64,000 nt of DNA from the NCBI GenBank assembly GCA_002633005.1, contig NMRA01000096.1:885691-949690 (forward strand), written 5' to 3'. The DNA comes from Phoronis australis (Eukaryota; Phoronida; Phoronidae). The position numbers and the translations under genes are program-made. The notes under the pieces are model-generated. The model was not told the origin of the DNA. It ran no database searches and saw only the letters and a list, made by a program, of their open reading frames with translations. Shown here one piece after another: positions 36,428 to 61,841 of the stretch; positions within the stretch are counted from its first letter, which is position 1; every line of letters begins with the position of its first letter.

Positions 36428-36555
36428 CGTTCAGTAAAGCTAGGACCTCGCTAAAAAGCAAGACTTCGCGAGATTACGTGATATGTTGCCGTGAATTTTA
36501 AATGAGAACACGTGACTTTGGCTAAATTTTAGCTAGGTCCTAGCGTTACTGAACG
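36428..36555. mobile_element. Short foldback MITE
   Basis: Begins CGTTCAGTAAAGCTAGGACC and ends with the near-complementary GGTCCTAGCGTTACTGAACG; arms of about 27 bp with a few mismatches enclose a 128-bp unit. No convincing target-site duplication and no coding capacity. Confidence 0.7.
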
Positions 36556-39272
36556 CACGCCAAATTTACAGTGGACAATTGTGCACGCTATTCAATTACA
36601 TAACTCAGTTTCAACATGGGCTAGAAAGCCAGTGTCGGTGACTAACACCACAAGTCGGAGCATACCCGCCAGAGAGTACCCTCTGACACAGCGCCACCTT
36701 TACTGAAAAGTGGCCCTGTGGAAACATGATGAACGAACACGGAATTCCGTGTGTGGCCCAACGCGCATACTTAGTCGGAAGTTTATCAATCACATCGCCA
36801 CCACTTGCAATCGCCTTCAATGTAGGCTACTGTACTTATTTGGGCTTAGCGACGGATCGGGGGTTTCCTTGATTTTATTTACTGACAAATCTCAAATCTT
36901 AGTAAATTTTGAAATAAGACTTAAATTTGTCTCGATACTGTTTCAGGAAAGAGATCTTATGTTTGAATTAAGTATTTGATAAAAGTTTTGTCTTAATTTT
37001 AACTATCTTACCAGATGTGGAAGTTTCAAAGTATGGAAGTTAAGACAAATCCTAGACTTAAGTAAAAAATGAACTTAAGTCAGTTTCTTGGAACGAGCCC
37101 CTTATCTCAAAGGGCATTCTAATTCAAAAACTTAAATGTATGAACCAAATTAAGTGATATGTAACATAGCATAACGTTAACATCCTTTGTGTTATCAAAC
37201 TAAAAGCCTTTTTAGTACAATTTTGTACCTCGGCCGAGATGGGAAAAACATCAACTATTCCCGTCTATTTCCGTGGCCTGAGTTCCTGTGTGTCAGTTCA
37301 AGAACTATTCCTGAATGCCCGGTCATGTCCTTGAAAGCGTATTGACATCACCGTGAGCGTAAATGCGTTGTTACTTTTTTGGTAGGTTTTGATTCCCATT
37401 TTGGTTCTTTTTATACAAACTTGACTATTTATTGTCCAAATTTTAAATGTTCTTTGCATATGACGAATGGTACTTTTAAGTGAACTAATTGTTCACAGTT
37501 TAAAAACTGTGAACAGTTAGTTCACTAAGGATTGTGACCAATAATTGCTATTTCTTGCTCGACTCCAGCAAGTCTTGGGTTTCAGTCATTGACAAAATTT
37601 TCCTTTGAATATTTCTCCTTGCCATGGCAATGCATCGCGAGCTAAATATCGTGCGGTGTATTCACCTTTATCTGACATATCCTGTGCTTTTAACGACTCC
37701 AAATGAAATGTAAATTGGTTCAAAGAAACATATTTGTGCAAGGTCGTCTTGAACGCAAACAATAACTTACTGAATGTTTCGGTGGCTGGAGAAGCGGTGC
37801 CATAAATTTCTGCAAGATTGACTACCAGCAAAGAAGTTTAGCTGTGAGCTGAACACTGAAGCTAGTTGTCTTGAGTTGCTGATCATGTGTATGTGTGCAG
37901 GTTGTTGAAATAACGACGTTTTTGTCTAGAGTGAAAGAGCATTTGTATTACGGTCTCCGCTCTTGCATCGGGGAAGTCGTGAATATGTGATTTTGGGTAA
38001 AAATGGACAAAATTGCACTTTTTTAATCATTTTTGCCGTCTCATTTTTTTTCCGGTGGACGTAACCTAGGTAAAAGGACATGGCTTTGTGGAATTTCTGC
38101 ATCAGTGAAAAACCCCATAGAGTGTACTTTCTGTCAGTTGTACCGGTACCTTTTCACAAGTGCTTTAAGACGGATTGCAAAAAAGACTTTCATTGACCCA
38201 GACCAATGATAAAATTAAAATCAGTCAATCGAAATGTGGTCGTTGCACGTATTGGGACGAAAAATTCTTGCATCTATTTTACTGCCCTACACAACAAAAC
38301 AAAATGATTACGACACTGAAACGCCGTTCAGCGACTCTCCTTTAGCAGAGCTCTTAGTATGGTGAGTACGTTTAGCAATGCAAAATTCAAGGTCTGCCGC
38401 TAATCAGTTTTGTCGTCTGCTTCCATTCACTTACATCGAAGAATTTGAATTCTTGGTTGATGCACTGCCAAAATTACGAATAGCGTATTTCTTCGCATAT
38501 TGTATCAAGTATTTATAAATGTAAAGATACTTATTTAACGTTTTTGTTTCAAGAGTTTTATTAATCTAGTAAATTTGATCGGATTAAAATGTGCCACGGC
38601 AACAATTTCTGGTCCCGTTTGTTTACAATTAAAACTTGTCAACTGAGCAGCTCTTCTCAAAAGCGTCCCTTAAAAGGCCCGTTGCTTGTACTTTGTATAC
38701 GCCCTAGGTATAGTGTGTTATTTAAAATAGTCGTTGAATAAGTCTACATAAATTTTGTAGTATACCCGTACACAAGTACTGAAGTTCCTCTTTATTCAAG
38801 CTTCGTTAGGAAAGGCTGGATGAAAACAAAGATGACAATTTTGATGACAGTTGCAACACTTTAAATAGATGTCGCTGTTCACCAACCATGGTTATCACTA
38901 ACCCTGCCTCGTTCACTTCCTGTTGTTCATAGATCTACAAGTAATCCCGAACCGTAGGCTAAGGAACAGACGGCCAACACAACCAACCAAATTGCGAAAG
39001 CCATCGCCTGTGTGTTGTTGAAGTTCTTCACAAACATTTGTGACGAAAACTGACGTAGAAACTAATAGAAAATTGCATAATTACGCTATCTTCATTCTCT
39101 TCCCGACCCATTTATAAGAAAAGGGTGACTTTTTGTATAGTTTTTTCCCTTTGTTGATAGTGCATCATTTTTTAAAAATGCATTAACGGTGTCGAATGCA
39201 TTGATTTGAACCTAAAATTAAATTAATTATAACATTATAAAATTTTAAAAATTATTTTTTTTTCTCTTAGGG
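36556..39272. other. No gene recognised apart from a palindrome
   Basis: Contains the long palindrome at 37479-37526. The minus-strand frame 37831-37586 (81 codons) looks more protein-like than its neighbours but matches no family I know. A TCT-rich/CACA context near 38.3 kb shows nothing further. Confidence 0.35.
37479..37526. repeat. Long near-perfect palindrome
   Basis: Arms of 23 bases (AGTGAACTAATTGTTCACAG plus TTT, and its complement) with one mismatch and a 2-base centre. Each arm itself contains the smaller GTGAAC/GTTCAC inverted motif. It may be a tiny foldback element or a hairpin-forming site. Confidence 0.85.
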
Positions 39273-39612
39273 GGGCAGGGCCCCCCCCCCCCTTGGATGC
39301 CGCAAGCAAAATTAAACAGCGTGAACTAAAGCGTGAGGAAATAATGAGTTCAGGAGCTAGCACCGGTTGCGCACGAAGGGGCGGGGGGCCAGACGCGGAA
39401 AGACGTTCCTTGTTTTTACTCCACCGATAGATTTTCTGGACAGGAGGTCTACATCGTCGGCCCCCGCCTGTGCACATACAACTGCGCTTTCCCCAATTCC
39501 CTAAGGATGTTGCCCCCCTTATGGTATCCTAGATCCGCCACTGCACGCGCTTTGCCCAATTCCCCGAGGCAACATGTTGCCCCCCCCTTATGGTATCCTA
39601 GATCCGCCACTG
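39273..39612 (+). mobile_element. MITE of the GGCGGAT family, copy 2, rearranged
   Basis: The left terminus is degraded into a poly-C/T tract. The right terminus is present twice in tandem: a gcccaattcc...tccgccactg block ends at about 39542 and again at 39612. It sits at the left edge of the first Arf duplication unit. Confidence 0.75.
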
Positions 39613-40841
39613 ATATTACATTTAACAATTTTATATCAAAGCAAGAAACTTGTGAATAAAGATACAATTCGCCCGTTAGTGGCATGAAATCGGCCACACT
39701 ACAGTTCTTACTGTAACCGCCAGGTAGTGCCCAACAACTTTGAAACCGTCAGCGACTCAGTAGCAAGCGATTTAGTAAGGTTGACCGATCTTAACAGCGT
39801 GAAGTCAAAAGTTGCACAGTAGGCCTACGCATTGCCGGTGACTTACATTGTTAGTAACGAAAATGTATGCATAATCTTGTCATAGTAAGGAATATTTCAT
39901 GTTTTCATTTACCCGGCGACCCGCAAGCTTCAAAAGATCCTCTATGAAAAACTATTAAGAGTCAGTGTACTTTAGACAGATTGTTAGATGGCTCTGCTCA
40001 TGACGCCTATTCCCAATTCCAGTAGGTAAATGCTGCTGTTTGACCATGCATCGTCGTCACACATGAAGCCACTTGGGTCTACTTTTCTTTTAAAATAACC
40101 AATGACAAACAAGTGATTTTGCTTTACAATGAAATGCTTTTAACCACTTGTGGGTTTCCAAACTTAGTTGAAAAGAGGGACAAAATCGCTATCTTGTTGC
40201 ATAACCTCGCCCTAAGTATAGAAATTTGGTGTGTGGAAACAAGCACGAGGTCTTACCGAAAAGCAGGTGAATTTCCGTTGTGCAGCAACTCGTTGTCACC
40301 ATGACGGCAAGAGAAGATGGGCATGATTTCCTCTTACTTTTTATCTTGCAAAACGTCTATAACAATTCATTTTACTAGCAATGCTTTAATGAAACTACAG
40401 GGCACACAGTAACCCATGTTATACTTTGCACAAACTCGTATTTCACGTTAAGGCTGCATGCTTATTTAAAAAATCGAATGTCATTTGTCTTCTCGACAGA
40501 AAATATAATGAAATGCATAAACAAATAAATATTTTCACTTCACCCAGTAAACATGACGGGCCATGACATTGTGTTCGCACTAGGTATAGTATTTAATTGA
40601 AAGGTTTACTTAAATAATAATGATAATGTCAACAAGATAATAATATATTTTATTTATAGAGATCGTACCCAAGCTAGACAGGGAAGATTTACAAAATAGT
40701 CCTCTCACACACACAAGAACAGCACAAAATTACAATATACTAAAATACATGCAGGGACTAAACTTCGGTGTATATACAAAATGATCGTGAGCTGTTTAGC
40801 AATAGACTTGGATCAAGCCGGGGTCCAATGGTAAGAGCGAT

Positions 40842-40914
40842 CTAGTGGGATTTGAACCCACATTCTTTAGATTGGACGTCGGCAACTCTACCAGCAGCCA
40901 ACATTGCATCCACT
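40842..40914 (-). repeat. tRNA-derived SINE head, unit 1
   Basis: On the minus strand GGCTGCTGGTAGAGTTGCC forms a D-arm-like element (A box). GTGGGTTCAAATCCCAC forms a perfect T-arm (B box GGTTCAAATCC). The acceptor and anticodon stems do not pair, so this is a tRNA-derived SINE or tRNA pseudogene, not a functional tRNA. Confidence 0.5.
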
Positions 40915-41528
40915 AAATATTATTAATATAGCAACGATAAAATTACAAAATATATTTTTAAATTTCAACAACAGTTGAATAACAAAATAATACGGAAATA
41001 ACTTTCAATATTACTGTAAGTATTATTCGAAACAAAACAAACATCAATCACATTAATTAAGTACGGTCTGTTAAACCACCATACGTACAGTTGAAATACA
41101 CGAAGAAGTCGTTCAATTAAAGGGACATTACAGGCGAGATAAGAATTTTTTTGAGATCAGACTGAGCGCCTAATCGAACCTGTAATTCACGTGTTACCAA
41201 ACGCCACGCTGGGGGCCGATCTAAATGCCACTTGATAAATGGCAGAGCATTGTAAGCGTATTTAACAGGTGAAGCAACAGATCTTGATTTGCAGTGAATG
41301 TCTGATAGACAATGGCAAGAACCGGTGATTTGTCATAGAATCACAAAAACATGACGGATTGCGTTTTTTTTATTTATGCAGGGTGCCCGTTAGGCACCTT
41401 CGAAATAGTATCCACCTACTCGCAAGCATTTGATGGAAACAAAACTTATCTCAAACAGGCCTGTAACAAATATTTTGCCCCGAAGTAATTGACACACGAC
41501 CAAATATACTGACTACGTGAAACTGTTC

Positions 41529-43358
<1,830 letters not shown>

Positions 43359-43438
43359 GGTACTCGCGTTGAAAATATGCAAATAGTACGATGTGCAATG
43401 TTTCTTCTCAAGTTTTGAACGCTTTATAAAATGACAAC

Positions 43439-43445
43439 ATTTATA
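43439..43445 (-). promoter_or_regulatory. TATA box of Arf copy 1
   Basis: Minus strand GTATATAAAT about 81 bp before the ATG. The equivalent is conserved in copy 2 at 47490. Confidence 0.55.
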
Positions 43446-43522
43446 TACACCTATGCAATCCATAGGTCCACTTCCACGTGTTTCAAGGTACCGTGTGAAG
43501 CCAGTTTGATTATTGACTGGCA

Positions 43523-43537
43523 GTTCCACCGTGGAAC
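43523..43537. promoter_or_regulatory. Promoter palindrome of Arf copy 1
   Basis: GTTCCACCGTGGAAC, a perfect 7+1+7 inverted repeat about 80 bp upstream of the TATA box. It is exactly conserved at 47577-47591 although the flanks have diverged. Confidence 0.5.
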
Positions 43538-43666
43538 CTGTGACTGAACAGACTCTTTTGTTGTGCAATGAGTGGGATATCCGTGTCACATGATGCTTCT
43601 ATTTTTAGATTCCAGCGGGAAAACTGAAACATCTCAATGCTGTTGCTTTACGAAATTTTAAATATT

Positions 43667-43977
43667 CATAGGCGGATTTAGGGGAGGGGGGCAGAGGCCC
43701 CCTTTTGGCTGCCGCAAGCAAAAATGAAACAGCAACAGCGTGAAGCATGAAGAAATGAGTTCAGTAAATAGGATCAGTATAATGGAGAAGGGGGGGTTCA
43801 GACCCTAGATTGGGGCGGGATCGCGTTTTTTTATTCCAGCGATAGATTTTTCGAACAGGAGGTTCATGCTCCCGACCCCCGCATTCTGCGGGCAGTTTGT
43901 GCACATACACACGCGCTTTGCCCAATTCCCCGAGGCAACGTGTTGCCCCCCCTTATGGTATCCTAGATCCGCCACTG
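43667..43977 (+). mobile_element. MITE of the GGCGGAT family between the Arf units
   Basis: Starts CATAGGCGGATTTAGGGG and ends CCTAGATCCGCCACTG. Flanked by the direct repeat ATATT (43662-43666 and 43978-43982). Confidence 0.8.
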
Positions 43978-45181
43978 ATATTATATTTAACATTTTTATA
44001 TCAAAGCAAGAAACTTGTGAATAAAGATACAATTCGCTCGTTAGTGGCATCAAATCGGCCACACTACAGTTCTTACTGTAAACGCCAGGTCGTGTCCAAC
44101 AACTTCGAAACCGTCAGTGACTCAATAGCAAGCGCTTTAGTAAGGTTGACCGATCTCAACAGCGTGAAGTCAAAAATTGCACTGTACGCATTGTCAGTGA
44201 CTTACGTTGTTAGTAACGAAAATGCATGCATAATCTTGTCATAGTAAGGAATATTTCAGGTTTTCATTTACCCGGCGACCCGCAAGTTTCAAAAGATCCT
44301 CTATGAAAAACTATTAAGAGTCAGTGTACTGTAGACAGATTGTTAGATGGCTCTGCTCATGACGCCTATTTCCAATTCCAGTTGGTAAATGCTGCTGTTT
44401 CACCATGCATCGTCGTCACACATGAAGCCACTTGGGTCTACTTCTCTTTTAAAATAACCAATGACAGACAGTGATTTTGCTTTACAATGAAATGCTTTTA
44501 ACCACTTGTGGGTTTCCAAACTTAGTTGAAAAGAGGGACAAAATCGCTATCTTGTTGCATAACCTCGCCCTAAGTATATAAATTTGGTGTGTGGAAACAA
44601 GCATGAGGTCTTACCGAAAAACAGCAACTCGTTGTCACCATGACGCCAAGAAAAGACGGACATGGTTTCCTCATAGTTTTTATCTTGCAAAATGTCTATA
44701 ACAATTCATTTTACTAGCAATGCTTTAATGAAACTACAGGGCATACAGTAACCCATGTTATACTTTGCACAAACTCGTATTTCACGTTAAGGCTGCATGC
44801 TTATTTAAAAAATCGAATGTCATTTGTTTTCTCGACAGAAAGTATAATGAAATGCATATACAAATAAATATTTTCACTTCACTTAGTAAACATGACGGGC
44901 CATGACACTGTGTTCGCACTATGTATAGTACTTAATTGAAAGGTTTACTTAAATAATAATGAAAATGTCAACAAGATAATAATATTTTTTATTTATAGAG
45001 ATCGTACCCAAGCTAGACAGGGAAGATTTACAAAATAGTCTTCTCATACACACAAGAACAGTACAAAATTACAATATACTAAAATACATGCAAGGACTAA
45101 ACTTCGGTGTATATACAAAATGATCGTGAGCTGTTTAGCAATAGACTTGGATCAAGCCGGGGTCCAATGGTAAGAGCGATC

Positions 45182-45254
45182 TAGTGGGATTTGAACCCAC
45201 ATTCTTTAGATTGGACGTCGGCAACTCTACCAGCAGCCAACATTGCATCCACTA
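45182..45254 (-). repeat. tRNA-derived SINE head, unit 2
   Basis: Same tRNA-like piece as at 40842-40914 with A-box and B-box matches and an intact T-arm; duplicated along with the locus. Confidence 0.5.
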
Positions 45255-45867
45255 AATAATATTAATATAGCAACGATAAAATTACAAAATATATTTTTAA
45301 ATTTCAACAACAGTCGAATAACAAAATATTACGGAAATAACTTTCAATATCACTGTAAGTATTATTCGAAACAAAACAAACATCAATCACATTAAGTACG
45401 GTCTGTAAAACCACCATACGTACAGTTGAAATACACGAAGAAGTCGTTCAATTAAAGGGACATTACAGGCGAGATAAGAATTATTTTTTTTTGAGATCAT
45501 ACTGAGCGCCTAATCGAACCTGTAACTCACGTGTTGCCAAACGCCACGCTGGGAGCCGAGCTAAATGCCACTTGATAAATGGCAGAGCATTGTAAGCGTA
45601 TTTAACAGGTGAAGCAACAGATCTTGATTTGCAGTGAATGTCTGATAGACAATGGTAAGAACCGGTGATTTGTCATAAAATCGTAAAAACATGACGGATT
45701 GCGTTTTTTTATTTATGCAGGGTGCCCGTTAGGCACCTTCGAAATAGTATCCACCTACTCGTAAGCATTTGACGGATACAAAACTTAACTCAAACAGGTC
45801 TGTAACAAATATTTTGCCCCGAAGTAATTGACACACGACCAAATATACTGACTGCGTGAAACTGTTC

Positions 45868-47406
<1,539 letters not shown>

Positions 47407-47489
47407 GGTCGGCCTACTCGATCAGATCGCGTTCAATTCGACGTCCAATGTTTCTTCTCAAGTTTTGAACACTTACCACAAGTGTCACC

Positions 47490-47496
47490 ATTTATA
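47490..47496 (-). promoter_or_regulatory. TATA box of the intact Arf-like gene
   Basis: Minus strand CATATAAAT about 84 bp before the ATG at 47406; conserved in position with copy 1. Confidence 0.55.
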
Positions 47497-47576
47497 TGCA
47501 CCTATGCTATATACAGATACACTTCCACGTGTTTCATGGCACCGTGTCAATCATGTTTGATTATTGCCGAGTGGCA

Positions 47577-47591
47577 GTTCCACCGTGGAAC
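47577..47591. promoter_or_regulatory. Promoter palindrome of the intact Arf-like gene
   Basis: GTTCCACCGTGGAAC, identical to 43523-43537, about 80 bp upstream of the TATA box. Perfect symmetry and conservation suggest a binding site for a dimeric factor; the factor is unknown. Confidence 0.5.
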
Positions 47592-47887
47592 CTGTGCCTG
47601 AATGGACTTACGCAATGCGTTGGGATATCCTTGTCACGTGACGCTTCTATTTTTAGATTGTAGCTGCACCAGTCATTCGATTATTTTTCGTAAAGTATCA
47701 CGGTGCCGTATAATCGTTTACAGGACAAAAATTTAGATATGCTTGACAGTTTTCTTGCTATCAAACCAAGATATTTGAACATGATAGTTGAATCTAATTC
47801 AAAGTCTCGCTTTATCTCGTTTGTCCGACGTCCAAATCTTCCATCTTCCTGCTTCGATGTTTGAGTGAAAATATTGCGATCTTCATT

Positions 47888-56758
<8,871 letters not shown>

Positions 56759-58852
56759 TGACCCCTTTTGGTGAAAATGATAGCAAGAAGTACAAACGAA
56801 TTGGTGACATACTGTTGAAAGGGGCATGTTATGTAAAGACTGTAAGTTCACTGACAAATGTCAACACCTAAAAACTCTGTAAACCATATCCTGGTGTCAT
56901 AAAACAACTTTTAATTTCAAGCGCGTTTGCTCCTGCCCGCAATTTTCATGGCATTTTGACGTTCTGTTTGAATTGAAGTAGTGACTGTAAAGTGATTTGA
57001 ATTCCCTGTGACGGCTATACAATTATGGCAGCCGAAACTATCTTGCTGTGACAAGCATCCGTAACGAGTCTGGTCTGAAACAATAATGAACTATCCATAA
57101 TGGCAAATAAGTTTAATCATCATCATTATTATTATCATAGGCTTTATTTAACGAGGACAGATTATAAATATACAAAGCATGCTATCATACCGCATGGTCC
57201 TTGATAGTTTAATAAATAAATAAATTAACTAAATGGAAGGAATCAGAAGTTGTTTTTTGACAGGTGTGGGTGTGTTCTGAAGAGTTCAAAGTTTTGATTT
57301 TCAAATTAAGCATTAGTGGGGCAACACTTGTAGCGCCGGTCTTTTGTTGGCTGTACCTGCTCTGTATGTGCATGCATGTTGTAATGTTATCTTGTATGCT
57401 AGGTAGTTACTCAAGTAACATAAGTGAGTCCCTTTAACTATTGTTCAATACGCATGCATTTTTAAGTTAAGTGCAAATGAATGTACAACTGTTTTGACGT
57501 AGACCACTCTTGTGTTCACTTTGTTTCTCTATTTGCCGTGTGTTGATCGTTGTCTCAGTGTAAACAAGTTTAAACCTAACAATGTCGGTTACCTAAACAA
57601 CAGTGTTTTACCTTACTAGTAGTAGCAACATTGGGTTGTCGGGTTGCATTCCGTTACTGTTATTTGTTGAAATTGTTTAAAGAATTTTTTGTTCGACTTC
57701 ACGTGTCTTTTGTCATCTCTGACAATAGATTAATGACTCCTTACTGCAATCTATCGCATTTATATCCACGTAAAGTCTCGTTCATGTTCACAGTGGATTA
57801 GTGCTTTTAGGTGCATTTTTTCAAATGCTATGCTTTTCCCGGATATCATAATCCTTATTTCTAGAAGCTTGATTTTAGATTTCAAGCGGGATTTCTGTCA
57901 GCATGTGCCATTAAAAATAAGTAACGCCCAGATTTTATAACATATGATCTATTTGTCATGTCATATTAATTGATCCTTCATTTGTAAATATCTCATTTAG
58001 ATATCCAAGTTGACTATGTACGACCACAACTAGAATTTAGTGTAAGTTACAGTGTTCAGTATTGGAGCTGCCTGGGTCCTGAGGTTACACTATTTGTGGA
58101 TGCCCAATTTTGGTAAATATTGGCTCACATGATAAGTATAATTTGCTTACTTGTGACTTTGTTTGGCTTCTTAAGTTTTGGCAATAATTACGACGACCTT
58201 CAAAAACAACTGGTTTTCTTTAAGGAGCAGAAACAATAGACTTCACAAGTGTTTGTTGGCACTTTCAGTTGCTTGTTCAAGTTACTATGTTCACTCATTG
58301 ACCTCTGGATCTGCTGTCTTGGGTTTTTGTACTAGAAACTCAACTCGAAAATTGGCCAATTACAAGTCACCCTTCGAGTAAATTTAAAAAATTGTACTCT
58401 AATCATGCAACATGATTGGTGGAATTCAACTTGGGTCAGAGTTCAGAGATTAGATGCTGGATCCTGTTGTCTTGCACCTGAAGTTGAAATTCCTTAACTC
58501 AAGTGTGTGTTTACATCATTACACGAGCTCTCCTATTTGTGTTCACTTTGATTTACTCAGAAATGTACCCTCTGTACTTAAAACAATATTGCGACAACAT
58601 GACTAATACTTGAAGTGCAAGATCAATATTTCTGTCTAGTCAACGTTTTACACTGCGTCCTTGGTAATCATCCCTGCTAATCATCCTTGCAAAACGTTTA
58701 TCTCTGATGGAAAGTGTCCCTAGATTTTTAGCAGGGTTTGTAATTATTCACAATTACATGTAGTAAATGATAAAACCTGTTTGTAATTACCTGTTTGTTG
58801 TTCAAACAAAACTATATAATAATAAAACTTGCAACTAGACTTTTTGAATAAA
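56759..58852 (+). other. Probable long 3' UTR of Rab4
   Basis: No further exon is seen after the Rab4 stop. The first good cluster of AATAAA poly(A) signals is at 58821-58826, 58847-58852 and just beyond, which would make a 3' UTR of about 2.1 kb. A TTATT-rich piece near 57120-57240 may be a repeat fragment. The extent is inferred. Confidence 0.4.
58821..58826 (+). terminator. Candidate poly(A) signal of Rab4
   Basis: AATAAA, followed within 35 bp by two more copies. Confidence 0.4.
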
Positions 58853-58859
58853 ATAAATC

Positions 58860-60387
58860 AAAAGTTTGTTGCATCCATGTTCACTTTGATTATGATTGCC
58901 AGATCAGTAGTTGTGTATATACAGTCATGTTACAAAGTATAAAATTATATCGCAAGCTCACTACTGTATTCTGTTATTTATTCACACATACATGCTACAA
59001 ATAAATACAGTTAAAGGTGTCGTATTTGGTATCCAACATTAGTAGCTAACTTGGATTTGCGCTAAAACAAAAAACATTAAAAATGCTGCAACTGATATGA
59101 TGTTTCATGCCAAGACATAAAATCCCAATTATTTTGAAGAGACTTATTAATTACAGTTGTGTAGAGTACACGTCAATACTCGGATTATGAAGGCTGTCGC
59201 GCTAACTATTATAAAGAACAACCACTAACATTTATGTAAACGGCACTAACAAACTAAAGTACTCCAATCCTGTGCATCTGCTGTGCATTCAAACTCATTT
59301 GGCCCAAAATTTAAAATAAAATTGAGTATCCTCAAGCCATCAATAATTACAAAACAAGAGCATGTCCATTTGAAAGTGTACCCAATTGCCAAAATACCTG
59401 CAGTCGAAACAGTAATGGCAGATACAGCAGAATTTACAACTGTAGATTACTCCACACAAGAGATAATATTTTTAAGAGCGTGAGCAATTTGGAAAAATAT
59501 CTACTTCAAAAGGTGTTGCCAAAAACAACATTTTCTTTTTCATTCAGTTAGTGCATTTGATACGTTTTTACTATACATTTGTCTACAGAACACCTGTCCA
59601 TCAGTTGGCGTAAATGCTGAGCTCTTGATTATTCCACAAGAACAGCGCATTGCAAACTTGCACTCTTTTACTAGTCAACAATTCTAATGGGTAAATGCCC
59701 AGCACAAAATTACAAGTGCGATCAATAACTGGAAACTGCATATCGCGCAATACCTTAATATCATTGATACAAAACTTAAAGCTGTATTTCCTTCCATTAC
59801 AGTGGGTAAAAAAAAAACAACATTGAACTGGGCCATTCACAAAAACTGTCTCCTGATAGTCCTTACCTTGATCGGATTCTATTTCAGTTACCAACAAGAA
59901 CACTGAAACCTTTAGATAATCAAGAAAATGCTCCAGTTGAAGGCAGTTGGTCAATTCTAGAATTAAAAAAGGTACCTGAACGCATTGCTTAAGATGCAAC
60001 TTGGTGACAAAAATGGAAAAGAGAAGACCAGTTTTGTGACATTTTAAGTCTAATTTTGTTTTTCGTCCCACCTAAACAGAATGAAACTGAGATCATTTAA
60101 TGTTGAAAAGGCATGGTTTCTTGTTAATAGTAACAATTCTTTAATTTACAAGACATACAAACGTTTACCATTCCAAAAGTGAAATTTCACTAGATACGAT
60201 AATCTTTCATGGTCTGCATTGAAAATAAGGCTCTAAATTAAGGAACATTCCTATTAACAAGACAAACGTTTCTTTGTGTACAGCCCCACACATCCATAAC
60301 AATTTGAATTACAGAGGTAGGATAGACTATAATTTATTTACATGCATACTACAACATTTTTATACGATAATATCCACTTTTTTGTCG
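58860..60387 (-). other. 3' flank/UTR of CCSAP, no separate gene assigned
   Basis: A minus-strand AATAAA (plus strand tttatt) near 60331 could end the CCSAP transcript early. A 156-codon minus-strand frame (60071-59601) lies further down with no recognisable domain and is more likely UTR or intergenic sequence. Confidence 0.35.
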
Positions 60388-61803
60388 TCATAGAGCAGCA
60401 TTGAAAGTTACACCGCCAATTTTTCTGGCTGATATGTTTCTCTCATACTCCGACTTGTCATGGGGTGGATAATGACTACTGTACTCAGTTTCCCAACTGT
60501 CTGTTTGCCTGGCCACGCGTTCATTGAACAATGCTTCCTCTTGAGATATTTTTGATTTTGACGATTTTTTCTGCTGTTGCTGTGATCTTAATTGGATCTC
60601 TGCTTGGCGTCGTTTCTGCGCTCTAAGTGCTGCATTATGGGCCTGCAATACGGATCAATGTTGGGATCACACAGTTAAAACAGGAGACAACCTGTTGGAT
60701 GCCTTGATATTTATATTGGAAAAAGTAAGTCAATGTGAAATTTATGCAAGCAGTGTCAGTAAAGGAGACTGAAATTCGAAACATAATACCGGTACTTTCT
60801 GACACCGGACAATGTTTGACCTTAGCTAAATCAAACAGGACAAGGTTCAAACTTAGCAAAAGATAACAGGCAAGTGCTCTGATTTCATTAACTTCTAGTA
60901 GATTTACAAACAATTCAAGTTTAAGTTTGAAACCAGCTTCTGAACGTGATTTGCTTCAAGTTTGACAACTTACAAGCAAACGTAACGAGGTCAACTTAAT
61001 TTCTAACCAACCTAAAATATGCTAGGTAATGGTAAAAAATAAATTTATTACCAAAGCTCCTGCCTTGATATTGTATGTTCTTTTGTCGCCTGTCTCAATT
61101 CCCCTAAATCCTGTACCATAAGGAAGGAAGGGAATTTGTTCAGGTAGGGCAGCGGGTACCAATTTATCAGGTCTCTTTCGGACTCGTGGTGGCGCCGTTT
61201 TCCTCCTGGGCTTTTTATCTGAAACCAGTAACAATGGAGATGAGAGCAGAAATGTACGTACAGAAAAGGGTTAAATAATGGCACAGTCCGTCCCATCAGG
61301 AAAGTGAAAACATGCTAAGACAAACAAAGGCAGAAAATACCATGAATCATGATCATAAAAACAACAAGCACAGAGGCTAAAAATTAGACAATGTCTTTCA
61401 AAACAAGTCACAGATTTCCTGTGCACCACATTAACCAGTACAAAACCCCCGTTATCATCAACTCACCTGATTTCGGTGTATTAGGTAAAGTTACATCATC
61501 TGCCCAGGTGACAGGTGTCTGATTACACCTGTCCTTCTGTTGCCATAGTGAAGTGTCTCTTCCATCAGGGGTAGTCTCATCTCCTACAGTAGACGAACTG
61601 CTACTGCTACGTACGCTGCCCTTTCCACCACGCGGCAACTTCCTGACATTCCATGTGAACGGGTCGTGAGAATGCCAGTTCTCAAGTTTGCGCCTATACT
61701 CCCGATATCCAACGTTCTCTTGAAAAACCTTGGCTTGGTTGCAAGACAGGATTGAGCGCTTTGGACTGAACTGTTTGCCATATTCTGATTTCCCACCACC
61801 CAT
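60388..61803 (-). CDS. CCSAP: Centriole, cilia and spindle-associated protein
   Basis: Coding exons 61803-61467, 61218-61052, 60642-60388; 252 residues (human about 270). The N-terminus has KSEYGKQF, like the KSEYMKRY of the human protein as I recall it. The middle is Ser-rich and basic. Exon 2 has PFLPYGTGFRGIETGDKRT, matching the human FALYGWGE...THN block. Exon 3 begins AHNAALRAQKRRQAE (human ESALRAKNRRQVE) and ends with an SWETEYSSHY block before a short tail. CCSAP binds polyglutamylated microtubules at centrioles, cilia and spindle poles. A strong acceptor just upstream (tgttttgcag before 61841) shows a 5' UTR intron. It is tail-to-tail with Rab4, its neighbour in vertebrates also. Confidence 0.85.
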
Positions 61804-61841
61804 TACACTACTTTAGTTTGGGCTTCAGTGATGTGCATTGT

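Larger units (their letters stand above)
47407..47887. promoter_or_regulatory. Shared promoter region of Arf-like gene and Rab4
   Basis: Only 481 bp separate the two divergent start codons. It holds the TATA box of the Arf-like gene, the palindrome GTTCCACCGTGGAAC (47577-47591) and an E-box TCACGTGA near 47635. No TATA box is obvious on the Rab4 side. Confidence 0.55.

Noticed and set aside
59601-60071. 156-codon minus-strand open frame downstream of CCSAP
   Set aside because: No recognisable domain, AT-rich and Phe/Leu/Cys-rich, and it lies where a CCSAP 3' UTR or flank is expected.
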